From G963677085 sp963677085 (GTDB lineage: Bacteria > Planctomycetota > Planctomycetia > Pirellulales > Thermoguttaceae), in contig CAXXFH010000004.1 of the NCBI GenBank assembly GCA_963677085.2, positions 4,216,001 to 4,280,000 on the forward strand: a DNA stretch of 64,000 nucleotides, in the 5' to 3' direction. The notes under the pieces were generated by a model that made no database searches, was not told the origin of the DNA, and saw only the letters and a program-made list of their open reading frames with translations. Of the stretch, positions 27,101-34,350 are shown piece after piece (within the stretch, counting starts at the first letter, position 1; every line of letters begins with the position of its first letter). The translations under genes and the position numbers were made by a program.

Positions 27101-28448
27101 CCCCAAAGTCCCACCAATCCGCATCCTTGATGTCGAGCGTCTCAAACGGCGCCTCGCGCTGCCTTCGCAGATTGGCAAGCAGCTAATCACCTGGGAAACG
27201 CGTGGCCTGCGGGAAGCAGCCTTGCCGGACGGAAGCTTTGATTTCCCGGGCGACTCGACCTACACAACGTACGTGGCCGGTGGCGGGCCCATTCAGGCGG
27301 CTTTGCGACCGCTGGACCACGCTCATCAGGCCGCTCGCGTTCGCTTGGCCGACGTTCGTATCGCTTGGCAGGCCGACGGAAGTTGCCGGGGTGTGGCCAC
27401 CTTCGACGTGCAACCCGGTCAGTCTAGCGAGTGCCGGCTTCATTTGCCGATTGGCTATCGTTTGGTGCAGGTTCGGGTGGCCGACGTTCCCACGGCACCA
27501 GTAGCCGCGCAGCCTGACCGGTGGCGCATCGCGTTGGGACCACAACACCTTCCGCAGCGGATCGACGTCGTATTCCAGGGCCACTTGGAGGAAGGTTTGG
27601 GGGTCGGTGCGCAATCGTTTGTTGCGCCGCGTCTGGAAGGTTTGCCGGTAATGCGAACCCTTTGGACGATCGCTGGTCCCCCGGGTTTCGAGCCATTGCC
27701 AGGCGAGGACCCCAAACCGGCCACACGATGGCGCCACGAGATGGATCGCGTGGAGAGTGCCTCGGGTTTGATCGAGGCGGCTTCGTTGGTCAACGCCGAC
27801 GACCCGGAGCTAACGTTGCGTTGGTACCGACGTTGGGCCGGTCGTTTGGCAACCGCTCGGCGGTCGCTGGAGCAACGACTTTCGGAGATCCGTTCGACGC
27901 GTACCCGACGAGAAATCCGCAGCCAGCTTCGCAGTATCGACCAGCAGCAGGCCGAGATTGCCCAACAACTCGGGATGACCAATGTCCTGGCCCAACTGCT
28001 GTCGCAAACTCCGGTGGCCGACGATCCCGAGGAACTCTGGCAGGAGTCGATCGGTCGGGGCCAAAGCGTAGTGCGGCTGTCGACCTCGGGCGGTAGCGGC
28101 TCGCTGGCCGTTCGCTATCGGCAACTCGACCGCAGCGATCTGGCCGGCCGCCTGTTGCTGGCCACCGCGTTGGCGGGACTCGTGGCACTGATTATCGTGA
28201 CCGTTCGGCGCCAACGCCTTGGCGGGCTTCTCTATCGCTGGCCGCACGTCGTGGGCGTGGGCGCGGGACTGTTCTGGTGGCTGTGGCTATGGCCCAGTGT
28301 CGTGGGCATTGTGATCGTGGCCGTTTGCGTTGCGGCTGCGTTGTTGCCCGGCTGGAAGCGAACCGCGGCCGACGAAGGCTCCTCGCTCGTCTCCTGGGGC
28401 ACAGTGGGCACCAGGTTCAACAGCGGAAGCACCGAACTGCCGCGGTAG
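21186..28448 (+). CDS. Giant 2420-residue envelope protein with duplicated architecture
   Basis: It starts with a signal peptide (LHAVLLCVAAWLPSSMVCAQ), then a beta-rich ectodomain to about residue 1185 and a hydrophobic cluster at about 1190-1255. A low-complexity Ser segment follows, then a second signal-like hydrophobic stretch at about 1290-1315 (LLFVLAMLLPSTNGVEAARA) leads into a second ectodomain starting YRVFVPVDENQKPTG, similar to the start of the upstream protein's ectodomain. Two or three helices near 2320-2400 end the protein. The whole is one uninterrupted frame with uniform codon use, so a fusion of two genes is likelier than an error. Translation is probably coupled to the preceding gene. 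Function unknown; a role in the cell envelope is inferred from topology. Confidence 0.85.
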   Translation: MSRRWVSLLHAVLLCVAAWLPSSMVCAQTSKQLEPQRFRRVFAPTGQVRDWPLGDEKYMRVDPAEFERLLRAGNADPTHPARLPVARITSATYEARLEGDQLIEGTAELEVEHTADGPVLMSLVPCRLALGRATWGKGESASDAIVGLGVDQRLNVLVERSGTLHFDWSLSGARDVSNQLGFDLRLPACPRNRLVLELPEAVAPAAEGGLILKSEPNTKKKNVKKKQRRWHIELGGRNRCALRITTAPDAGVPEELPGLHESVVYDLSLRGVEIAAEFELQRWDDPLRQIQLVMDDNVQVMAASCGEESLSWSVMQHPEKHIQNVAIALPETVCKTGTTLRVKAFAPLTTKRQWQLPRIRPQKVFWQEGRVTVLVPAPLTVTKYIAVGCRQSGTGPLTAPRVGESTEFQMFSPDARIELVCARRKDPFQVTSTTFVELRGGEMTAQVAAGFQVAESPRFRLEAGFPQPWLIDTVQSQPADVVDDWTIENDARNRRRLVVHLAKALSPSRPIRLRVGLRRLESPLDRELSVGDLVPLRFGDARPTVADDNGRHLIAVAAEEPYRLRLLGTQRFQPLLPESLSTEESELFGTLPEGLLFVDNGQAADLRVTLEQQKPSYSASIEVEAVVSADTLREQYVLACVPDTARVDRLIVHFGYARETPIKWNFVGDENRELNSRRLTSEEQIALGIDPEEETWELTLRRPQSEPFEIYASREIPLAEDTPISLAMMPEASQQRGTLVVRCLGPRSVQVANRRLRAIPVAAVPANRYQTAVGAYRYDPLRDASKRSQPTVSLTRGSLTSEVGPESPSAWVWNSHLRSRYEVGGRGEHLLTYRVQCTTTASLHLSLPLGVTKDDVRNIWIEGERVMPLWLSGQGADGEATYSALIDLPAGVKFPMVVVHFATPPERLGIAGTLRPPLPEIDVPVLAQFWTVWLPPGYETFDPDGRWQAVRASQPSLTQRLFGPLGRSSSTSVFDPLHPSTWSPTITDEIARHRSVAKVRQLLKTLGELTHTGIGGELTWGDLLDHPAVHNLPINLLVDSYGLEHAGVEPQHGIRPPGGDDLTKRGIALLQEANLALLVRGNIVLLTDQTSAALYHAYLDNPGLAAVWWVARGPLAEQLQHAATEEGSAGLVPAGQWRHGPLAVQVLWQTTDFSGYQPADMQGWSAFRLGLPKGDVAVRLKYVHRQSLQLFGITFFLATIGLGWWTLGDRPLVYVGAAGLFAVAGLLIPSAYAVIASGGLLGALFCLLFCLLGRCRASHPSSQTLAAEQDSSSCLAAATSSSSQSSSSRSASSLLFVLAMLLPSTNGVEAARADTTSNEYRVFVPVDENQKPTGEKYFVPVEFYTDLYRREASLTEKPQGWLIGSANYRATLAREAMTERLGIDEFQATFDVHVLSQVTSVAVPLGRQGVNLLPDGALLDGRPIQPEWDAQGNALIVEVPRPGKYRLELALRPTMRASDATAGFDVVIPRLATARLEVITPVDAPPVTVSSAVGLQRTSGDATRWLCDLGPTDKLSVHWPEGTVLGNVGVGLEVDQLTWMKVQPGSVVIDAKLRFSSASVPVKQVELLTDPHLRLLPLEGERVPQTQVRTLPGKPQTITLTWPHPLTEPTEVQATFLLTGTSGVGRLRLPRLDVAGARIKRRWLAVSVDPALEAQQSTGHTMEAVAVPDFAKAWKAKDEPPAFAYQWDAQASRWSLATRPRETQTAANEVLWVGIDQEQTSVLYQADLVTTAGYTFEHRLKTPADLLVERVSVRQDDVERVARFFQEKDGQLTVFFTGPVSGQHQLEMQGRVRTGLDGEMTLPQVKLEGAVIGTSTLRLYHQPSVHVELSSSTKLDAVDDALAREIDAQWGRPVGWFPLGADANSQIVVSVSRNRPRIDAEQLVWLQEDAGAWTLHLEAQMRVRRGWIDQLRVELSPDLTGPFQLEAEVPTSLEIIELPGVPRHLILRPEQAASEQYAFHLTSPLMQTGGERPKVPPIRILDVERLKRRLALPSQIGKQLITWETRGLREAALPDGSFDFPGDSTYTTYVAGGGPIQAALRPLDHAHQAARVRLADVRIAWQADGSCRGVATFDVQPGQSSECRLHLPIGYRLVQVRVADVPTAPVAAQPDRWRIALGPQHLPQRIDVVFQGHLEEGLGVGAQSFVAPRLEGLPVMRTLWTIAGPPGFEPLPGEDPKPATRWRHEMDRVESASGLIEAASLVNADDPELTLRWYRRWAGRLATARRSLEQRLSEIRSTRTRREIRSQLRSIDQQQAEIAQQLGMTNVLAQLLSQTPVADDPEELWQESIGRGQSVVRLSTSGGSGSLAVRYRQLDRSDLAGRLLLATALAGLVALIIVTVRRQRLGGLLYRWPHVVGVGAGLFWWLWLWPSVVGIVIVAVCVAAALLPGWKRTAADEGSSLVSWGTVGTRFNSGSTELPR

Positions 28449-28506
28449 CGCTAACGCAGGCAATTTCCGGCCTTGGTAGTTGGGATGCCGGCACCACTTC
28501 GGCCGG

Positions 28507-29457
28507 TTATTTAGGGTCCGACGAAGCCAATATCTGAACTGGCGAACAGTTCGCGTATTCGAAGGCTTGAAGCAGTGTCGCCTTCGGTGTGGCGATTTTC
28601 AGCACTGGGGCAAAGCCGGCGAATTCCTCGTCGATTTGCTCAAAAAGCGTGGCAATCGAAGGACCGCCTTCGGGAACCACCTGCTGGTAGTGCTTTTCGA
28701 ATACGTCGAATTCGGTCCACGACGGGTCGGAAGTCGTCGGCAGCAGGGCCGACATGGCGACCGCGAGTTTGCCGGGCTCGCTTTGGGCACACGCAACCCA
28801 GCGATCGACTTCGAGGTGATCCTCGATCAGATTCGTGAAGGCGTCGGGCAAATCCCACTGCCGGGCCATAATGCCGGCGGCTTCGGCATGGGTCCAACCG
28901 AAGACGTGTTCTTCAAGTTGCGACAATCGCACCCGACTTTCGCTCTGTTGGCGGGCCTTCAACAGTTTGGCGTAGGCTTCGGGCACTTCCTTGGCCAACA
29001 GCGGCACGGCCATATCCTGCAACAGCGCGGCAGCGAACGGCTCTTCCGCTTCCTGCAATCCCAACGTTTTGCCCATCGCCCGGGCGAACAAACCTCGGCG
29101 CAGCGAGTCTTGCCAAAGCTTGCGGAGGTCGAAGTCGCCGCACTTCGGATTAGGGATCAAGCTGAAAACGGCGCTCCAGAGGGCGAAGTTTTTGACCGTT
29201 CGCGCCCCTACCAGTGTGATCGCCTGTCGTACGCTGGAGATTTCGTTGCGGAAGCCAAAATACGAGGAGTTGACGAACCGCAGTACCTGAACCGTCAGGC
29301 CGGGATCGGTCTCGATCGGAATGGCCAGTTCGTGAGGACCGGCCGTGGGGTCTTGAGAGACCTCAAGGATTCGGATGGCACTCTGCGGCATGGCCGGCAA
29401 ATTCCCATCGGAAAACAGTTTCTTCAGGTCGACCGAAGGATAATTGGTGTTCGACAT
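28507..29457 (-). CDS. HDOD-domain protein
   Basis: A 316-residue soluble protein. Residues about 15-215 match an HDOD domain: LPAMPQSAIRILEVSQDP, a helix with V-N-S-S-Y-F-G, and AITLVGARTVKNFALW. HDOD domains resemble HD phosphohydrolases but usually lack the metal-binding His-Asp pair and act in signalling, often with chemotaxis, motility or c-di-GMP networks. No output domain is attached. The ATG before SNTNYPSVD is preferred because the upstream in-frame codons (SCRNQCGFSS) do not resemble the family. It converges with the giant-protein operon, leaving 58 bases. Confidence 0.85.
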   Translation of the reverse strand: MSNTNYPSVDLKKLFSDGNLPAMPQSAIRILEVSQDPTAGPHELAIPIETDPGLTVQVLRFVNSSYFGFRNEISSVRQAITLVGARTVKNFALWSAVFSLIPNPKCGDFDLRKLWQDSLRRGLFARAMGKTLGLQEAEEPFAAALLQDMAVPLLAKEVPEAYAKLLKARQQSESRVRLSQLEEHVFGWTHAEAAGIMARQWDLPDAFTNLIEDHLEVDRWVACAQSEPGKLAVAMSALLPTTSDPSWTEFDVFEKHYQQVVPEGGPSIATLFEQIDEEFAGFAPVLKIATPKATLLQAFEYANCSPVQILASSDPK

Positions 29458-30227
29458 GACGACAGGCACCCCGGATGTGAAAGGTTGTCGGCTACTGAAT
29501 CCGCATTGATTCCGACACGACAACCGCGTTGCAACAAAAGATTGCGTAGATCGAGGAACGACACGAACAATCGTATTACGAGGGAACCATTGCTCCCGAG
29601 GGAAAACAAAACCAAGGTGTGTTTGTGAGCACCCTTGAAAGGCTAGGCCACAATGTCTCGATTCGCAAACGACGAGTTCGCGCGGCTCGTCGTTTAGTTC
29701 TCTCCAATCGTCACAATCGGCGCACTATTCGCCCCCACCGAGGCACCCGAACCGCACCACGAAGCAGGTAGTTCGCCTACGCGGCGGAAAAGGGACCGCA
29801 GCCACAGCCCGACACCGGCCGATAAAAGGCTTGTAGGGGAAGACGGCTGTCGTTCCCCGGGGCACGTGGGGTGCTAGCTTTCATCTCCTGCCGTGACGCT
29901 TCCTCGCTGCGGCACCCCGCTTGACAGCAATGGTCGTGCGGAATCCGCCGACGAGCGGTCTTGGCGTATTTCCGCGCTTATGCTAACGTATGGGTCCCGT
30001 TGGAAAACCGGGGTCAACGTTCGTAGGAAATCGGACGTCGACCATCGGCCGGTGCTTCCCGAGATGGTCAGAAGAGGGCAGGTGGTGGCGTTGCAGGGTT
30101 GCCGAAGTAACCGTGCTTAGGGTCCGCCATTTCCCCTCGGTTGCCAAAGTCTCGGAAGCGTGGCGGGATCATCGCAAAGGTCGCGAAGGATTGGCTTCGC
30201 GACCGGCCGACAAGGAAGGAGGCCGGC
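29458..30227. other. Long divergent intergenic region before rimI
   Basis: 770 bases between the HDOD gene and rimI. It contains an inverted repeat (GGTTGTCG/CGACAACC, 29483-29525) in the HDOD leader and strong hairpins directly before rimI. No gene, tRNA, RNase P, SRP or tmRNA signature was recognised. Confidence 0.5.
30179..30226 (+). promoter_or_regulatory. Overlapping hairpins in the rimI leader
   Basis: GGTCGCGAAG pairs perfectly with CTTCGCGACC around a six-base loop. Its right arm overlaps the left arm of a second stem, CCGGCC with GGCCGG, whose loop holds the Shine-Dalgarno (AAGGAAGG). The two stems cannot fully form together, so they could switch ribosome access. Confidence 0.35.
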
Positions 30228-30749
30228 ATGCATTCCGATCAGAAACAAGAAGTCCGCGTTCACATTCGCTGGATGATCCGGCGCGATATGCCGGAGGTCC
30301 TCGCCACGGAGAACGAAAGTTTTGAGTTCCCCTGGCTGGAAGAGGACTTCATCCGCTGCCTGCGCCAACGCAATTGCATTGGCATGGTCGCGGAACACGA
30401 GGATCGGGTTGTGGGATTCATGATCTATGAACTCCACAAAAACCGTATCCACGTCCACAACTTCGCCGTGGCCCGCGAGTATCGACGCCGTGGCGTGGGC
30501 AGTCAGATGGTGGCGAAATTAATCGCCAAACTCTCTTCCCAACGTCGAAGCCGCGTGGTGCTCGAAGTTCGGGAAACCAATCTGGCCGCACAACTGTTCT
30601 TCCGCGAAAACGGTTTCCGCGCCGTTTCGGTGTTGCGTTCCTACTACGAAGATACGCCGGAAGACGCTTACCTAATGCAGTATCGCTACCGCGCTGCCGA
30701 AGAACCGGTGACGCTGCCGATCAACCGCATCACGCGAATGGCCGGCTAA
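30228..30749 (+). CDS. rimI: Ribosomal-protein-S18-alanine N-acetyltransferase RimI-like
   Basis: A 173-residue GNAT-fold acetyltransferase. Features are the FPW motif near residue 34, the acetyl-CoA pyrophosphate loop R-R-R-G-V-G near 87, and the RimI-type C-terminal block LEVRETNLAAQLFFRENGF followed by R-S-Y-Y-E-D-T-P-E-D-A. RimI acetylates the N-terminal alanine of S18, although some relatives modify other proteins. The start is the ATG after AAGGAAGGAGG; the in-frame upstream extension is not family-like. A 15-residue N-terminal extension compared with E. coli RimI is present. A terminator follows, and tsaD, a frequent partner of rimI elsewhere, lies 25 kb away. Confidence 0.9.
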   Translation: MHSDQKQEVRVHIRWMIRRDMPEVLATENESFEFPWLEEDFIRCLRQRNCIGMVAEHEDRVVGFMIYELHKNRIHVHNFAVAREYRRRGVGSQMVAKLIAKLSSQRRSRVVLEVRETNLAAQLFFRENGFRAVSVLRSYYEDTPEDAYLMQYRYRAAEEPVTLPINRITRMAG

Positions 30750-30779
30750 AACGCTTCCAAAGCTGCAAATGACGAATCG

Positions 30780-30816
30780 AAAGCCATGTTCACACACGGG
30801 TGGACATGGCTTTTGA
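30780..30816. terminator. Intrinsic terminator between rimI and the phosphoesterase gene
   Basis: AAAGCCATGT pairs perfectly with ACATGGCTTT around a 14-base loop and is followed by TTTTGATTGT. It sits 31 bases after the rimI stop, and the convergent gene ends nearby, so it may work both ways. Confidence 0.7.
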
Positions 30817-30818
30817 TT

Positions 30819-30872
30819 GTCAGACGGGGCCTTTGAAACGGTGCCCTTTGAAACGGGGCACCTTTCAGACGG
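30819..30872. repeat. Short imperfect tandem repeat
   Basis: About four units of 15-16 bases built on CCTTTGAAACGG with variants (CCTTTCAGACGG). The last unit includes the stop codon of the leftward phosphoesterase gene. Confidence 0.6.
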
Positions 30873-31344
30873 GTACCGAGGTGATCTGCATCGACGGCAG
30901 GTCGATCACGGCTACCGAGGGATGGCCGGTTCGTTGGATGGCCCCAGGATTGATGACCTGGGTCGCCCCCTGCACGAAATCTGCCGCCACGTGGGTGTGG
31001 CCGTGGCAAACCAGGTTCCAACGGCCACATAGAATCGTGCGCCGCAGAAGTTCGGCATCGTCGCCGTGTAAAAAGGCAATCGACCGACCGGCGCGGTGCA
31101 AATGCCCGAACCGTTCGTAGCAGGTTTGGCCGAGGCGTTCGATGGCCTCTCTCACCAACACGTGGTCGTCCATGTTTCCCAGCACGTAGTGGCTTGGCCA
31201 CTTCGCCAACAAGTGGACGATCTCCGGCGTCCCGACATCGCCACAGTGCAATAGTTCGTCGATGTTTAACGCTTCAAAGAGACGCACGGCGCGTTGGGTG
31301 GTCCAACTCTCGCCGTGGGTATCGCTGATAATGCCAAGTCGCAT
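30865..31344 (-). CDS. YfcE/MJ0936-family metallophosphoesterase
   Basis: A 159-residue calcineurin-like phosphoesterase with every metal-site motif: SDTHG near residue 7, HCGDVG near 33, GNMDD near 56, LHGDD near 92 and CHGHTH near 112. The family uses two divalent metals to cleave phosphodiesters, often cyclic-nucleotide-like substrates in vitro; the natural substrate is unknown. The length is normal. No signal peptide is present. The stop codon lies in a short tandem repeat, and the gene converges with rimI. Confidence 0.92.
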   Translation of the reverse strand: MRLGIISDTHGESWTTQRAVRLFEALNIDELLHCGDVGTPEIVHLLAKWPSHYVLGNMDDHVLVREAIERLGQTCYERFGHLHRAGRSIAFLHGDDAELLRRTILCGRWNLVCHGHTHVAADFVQGATQVINPGAIQRTGHPSVAVIDLPSMQITSVPV

Positions 31345-31703
31345 AGGTGGGTCTCAGGTGGGCAGCAGCAAGTAAGCAATTCTATTAGACTCAGCCAGTG
31401 GTTGCCCTGGAAAGTGCCCCAGCGAGGGTAAATCTCCCCCCCGTGGTCGTGTTCGCCCAATGCCGCACCCCTCAGGTTGCTCGCCTCGCACCGCATAACC
31501 CCACCTCTTCAGGGGTGATTTTCACGGCGAATCGCTTCTGCCCGACGGCCCCAAAACGCAATCGAGGGCTCGCCCCATCGAAATACTTTTCTTCGGTCGG
31601 CCTCCCCTTGGTTTGCAAGCTATAGTTCCTAATAGGCAGATCTCCAAATGCCGCGTCTGTTGCCGCTCGTCTCATCTTTTTGGCACCTGAGGGAGAATTC
31701 ACC
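31345..31703. other. Divergent intergenic region
   Basis: 359 bases between the phosphoesterase and the TadG-like gene. Nothing beyond a Shine-Dalgarno near the right end is recognisable. Confidence 0.45.
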
Positions 31704-33302
31704 ATGTTTAGCGCCCGTGTGCTTGTTAAGGGGGCTGTGTCGGGTCGCAAGGAAACCAAATTTCTTCGGGGGAAACGCAAGGGAGCGGTACTCGTGTTGG
31801 CCGCGTTCTTTATGGTCGCGGTCATGGCTTTGCTGGCCTTCTGTGTCGACACCGGCTACATTCTCACTCTGAATTCCGAACTGAAACGCTCGACCGACGC
31901 GGCCGCTTTGGCCGGCGCCGGTAATCTGATTAATGGGCCTGAACTGGCCGAACTTGGAGCCTTCGAGTATGTGCTCCGCAACCCCATCGAAAACGAACTG
32001 TTGGCCCAGCAAGAGGGCTGGGAGGGCAATTTGGCCTCGCTGTTGAGCCAGGCCAAGAGCAATGGGGCTTTTTCCGTGGCCGTCGGCCAATGGGATCCAG
32101 AGGGTAGTCAATACCCCATGGACGAAAGCGATCCGGACGACCCGATCGACGGCCGGTTCAAGACCTACGATCCAAGCGTTGACCCACCGCCGTCGGCAAT
32201 TCGGGTGCGCACTGAAGTTCCCGATTGCCCGCTCTTCTTTGGCCAGTTGTTCCGTCAGCACCGTACGGTTTATGACGAAAACGGAGTCCACACTGAGCCG
32301 GTTCCAATTGAGTTGGCCGCGGTATCGATTGCGCGCTATCAACCGCGCGACATCATGCTCGTGCTCGACTTTTCCGGGTCGATGAGCGACGACAGCGAAC
32401 TGTGCCGGATCAGCCAGTTCGGCGAATCGGTTCGCGAACGTGTGGAAAGCAACCTGCGCCAGATTTGGGAAGATCTCGGATCGCCAACCTACGGCAATAT
32501 GCAGTTCGAGCCGGTCTATATCTCGTCCACGGACAACTACTACATCAAGCAACGACTGGGTCTCAGCTACGTATCCTACCCCTATCCGTCGGGGAGTTGG
32601 GATGATTACATCAATTATGTGAAAGGTTACTACAACAATCCAAAGAAGGCCGGATACTACAAGTGCTACGGCTATCTGACGCTGGTCAACTACTGGTTGG
32701 AGAAACGGCCCGGCGCCTCCCAGACTCCCGATCTTTGGAAAGCCTGCGTTCAGCCAATTGGCGCGGTGAAAGACTCCTCGAACATCTTCATGGAGTACAT
32801 CCAGGAAGTTAACACCGAGGATCGCGTAGGGTTGGTGATCTACAATTCATCGAATCAAACGGCCATCACGGAACACTCGTTGACCGACGACTTCGATTCC
32901 GTCCAGAACACGATTCAACATCGGCAAGCCGCCCACTACGATTCCTATACGAACATTGGTGCCGGCATCCAGTACGCTCGTGAAGAACTGGAGGCAAACG
33001 CGCGGGCCGGTTCATTCAAGATGATCGTGCTAATGACCGACGGCGAAGCCAACCGTCCGAGCACTGATCCGGACGGCTTCGTGCGGCAGCAGGCATCGTT
33101 GGTAGCTGACCATCGGTGGCCGATTGTCACCATCAGCTTGGGTGACAAGGCCGACACGAACCTGATGCAACAGGTGGCCGATACGACCGGCGGTATCCAC
33201 TTCAACATTCCCGGCGGCGGCACAGTTACCGACTACCGGGATGGCCTTCTGGAGGTGTTCCGCACGATCGCCGACGACCGTCCCCTGGTGCTCGTCAAAT
33301 AG
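31704..33302 (+). CDS. TadE/TadG-like protein with von Willebrand factor A domain
   Basis: 532 residues. A basic start is followed by one transmembrane helix at about 28-50 (VLVLAAFFMVAVMALLAFCV) that runs into the D-T-G-Y and D-A-A-A-L-A-G-A block typical of the TadE/G-like pilus-assembly N-terminus. A VWA domain starts at about 220 with the MIDAS motif DFSGS in IMLVLDFSGSMSDD and continues to VLMTDGEAN near 445. A Tyr/Asn-rich insert of about 100 residues interrupts the VWA domain after its first strand. It is probably anchored in the cytoplasmic membrane and exposed outside. No other Tad genes are nearby. The start follows GGGAGA by 7 bases. Confidence 0.88.
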   Translation: MFSARVLVKGAVSGRKETKFLRGKRKGAVLVLAAFFMVAVMALLAFCVDTGYILTLNSELKRSTDAAALAGAGNLINGPELAELGAFEYVLRNPIENELLAQQEGWEGNLASLLSQAKSNGAFSVAVGQWDPEGSQYPMDESDPDDPIDGRFKTYDPSVDPPPSAIRVRTEVPDCPLFFGQLFRQHRTVYDENGVHTEPVPIELAAVSIARYQPRDIMLVLDFSGSMSDDSELCRISQFGESVRERVESNLRQIWEDLGSPTYGNMQFEPVYISSTDNYYIKQRLGLSYVSYPYPSGSWDDYINYVKGYYNNPKKAGYYKCYGYLTLVNYWLEKRPGASQTPDLWKACVQPIGAVKDSSNIFMEYIQEVNTEDRVGLVIYNSSNQTAITEHSLTDDFDSVQNTIQHRQAAHYDSYTNIGAGIQYAREELEANARAGSFKMIVLMTDGEANRPSTDPDGFVRQQASLVADHRWPIVTISLGDKADTNLMQQVADTTGGIHFNIPGGGTVTDYRDGLLEVFRTIADDRPLVLVK

Positions 33303-33365
33303 GAGAAGTCCTGACGAAATAAGGGCCCAACGGCCCCCAATCCGTTGAAAACTCCGACAGGTGCG

Positions 33366-33413
33366 TTCCCCCGCTGAAGTCCGGCTGCGTTGGCCAGAGC
33401 TTTGGCGGGGGAA
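33366..33413. terminator. Candidate bidirectional terminator
   Basis: TTCCCCCGC pairs with GCGGGGGAA, followed by TTTCGTT, between the convergent TadG-like and CAP genes. The loop is long (30 bases) but can fold further. Confidence 0.45.
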
Positions 33414-33441
33414 TTTCGTTGCGCACCGCGGAAAAGGCCGA

Positions 33442-33909
33442 TTACGGCCGAAATTGTTGGCACCAATAAATCGTGCCGCTGGTCGTGCGATAGGCCGCCA
33501 CGCCGATGTGCCGGTGGCTGCGGTTGAGAATGTTTGCCCGATGTCCAGAAGAATTCATCCACGCATGGACCACCTCCTGGCTGCCGCGTTGTCCCATGGC
33601 GATGTTTTCGGCCACGGGAAGTCGTGTGTGCACCAAGTTGCGAGCACGTGTCATCCACGAGGCATGCTTTCGAGCGGTGCCCATCAGGCTCTCGTCGACC
33701 TCAAGGGCCGGTAGCCCGAATTTCGCCCGCTGAACGTTCGTGTAATGTACGATGTTCTGTTCGATCGGGAGCAGTTCCAATGCCGTCGTTTCGGCGGTAG
33801 AACTCGATGCAAGACTGGCCTTCGCGGCAGTGGACGCCGGCTCTGAATTGGGCTGATCTTGGGGGGCCGACATGAGCACCACGGCGCAAGCAAGCGTTTT
33901 GACGATCAT
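33442..33909 (-). CDS. CAP (SCP/PR-1-like) domain secreted protein
   Basis: A 155-residue protein with a short signal-like N-terminus (VKTLACAVVLMSA), a Ser/Thr/Ala-rich linker and a CAP domain from about residue 50: NVQRAKFGLPALEVDESL, A-R-K-H-A, A-E-N-I-A-M-G, VVHAWMNSSGHRANIL and IGVAAY. These are the bacterial CAP signature blocks, including the His and Glu lining the cavity. Bacterial CAP proteins are extracytoplasmic and of mostly unknown role. The start has GAGGAG 7 bases upstream. It converges with the TadG-like gene. Confidence 0.9.
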   Translation of the reverse strand: MIVKTLACAVVLMSAPQDQPNSEPASTAAKASLASSSTAETTALELLPIEQNIVHYTNVQRAKFGLPALEVDESLMGTARKHASWMTRARNLVHTRLPVAENIAMGQRGSQEVVHAWMNSSGHRANILNRSHRHIGVAAYRTTSGTIYWCQQFRP

Positions 33910-34350
33910 CAGTTACTCCTCAACGAATGACGGGGTGGGACGACGGCCGAACCGTCGCTCGTAATGGCGGGTAGCCTCTGCTGGGCACGTGTCCCGCTGC
34001 CAACAACAGACACTCTCTGAACTACTATTGATATTCGCAAAAGTAGTGAATTGGCCACGCAGCGGATTTTGCCGCTAGTGTCGGGTTCCCGTTGGTCGCT
34101 CTCGTGTCACTACCTATATGCGATGCTCAATGATCGTTGACTTCTCGACAAAGCTCAGCGACCGTTGAGAACAGAGTCTTGCCCGGGTGCGGTAACCACC
34201 GCCCTGTGGCAGCTTGGGCATCCTGCGAAGACCGTGATGGCAAGGCCCACCAAGATAACCGATCATCACAGGATTGCAAGTTTTGGCGGAAAACGGACTT
34301 TCCGAGAGACCACGGAAACCCCGCTGTGGAACCAGGCGACACGCGGCGGC
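33910..34350. other. Intergenic region
   Basis: 441 bases between two leftward genes. It contains a small CGACGG/CCGTCG hairpin at 33941-33957 and a stretch at 34143-34200 resembling 13716-13770 (TCGACAAAG then TCAGCGACC). No gene is evident. Confidence 0.45.
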
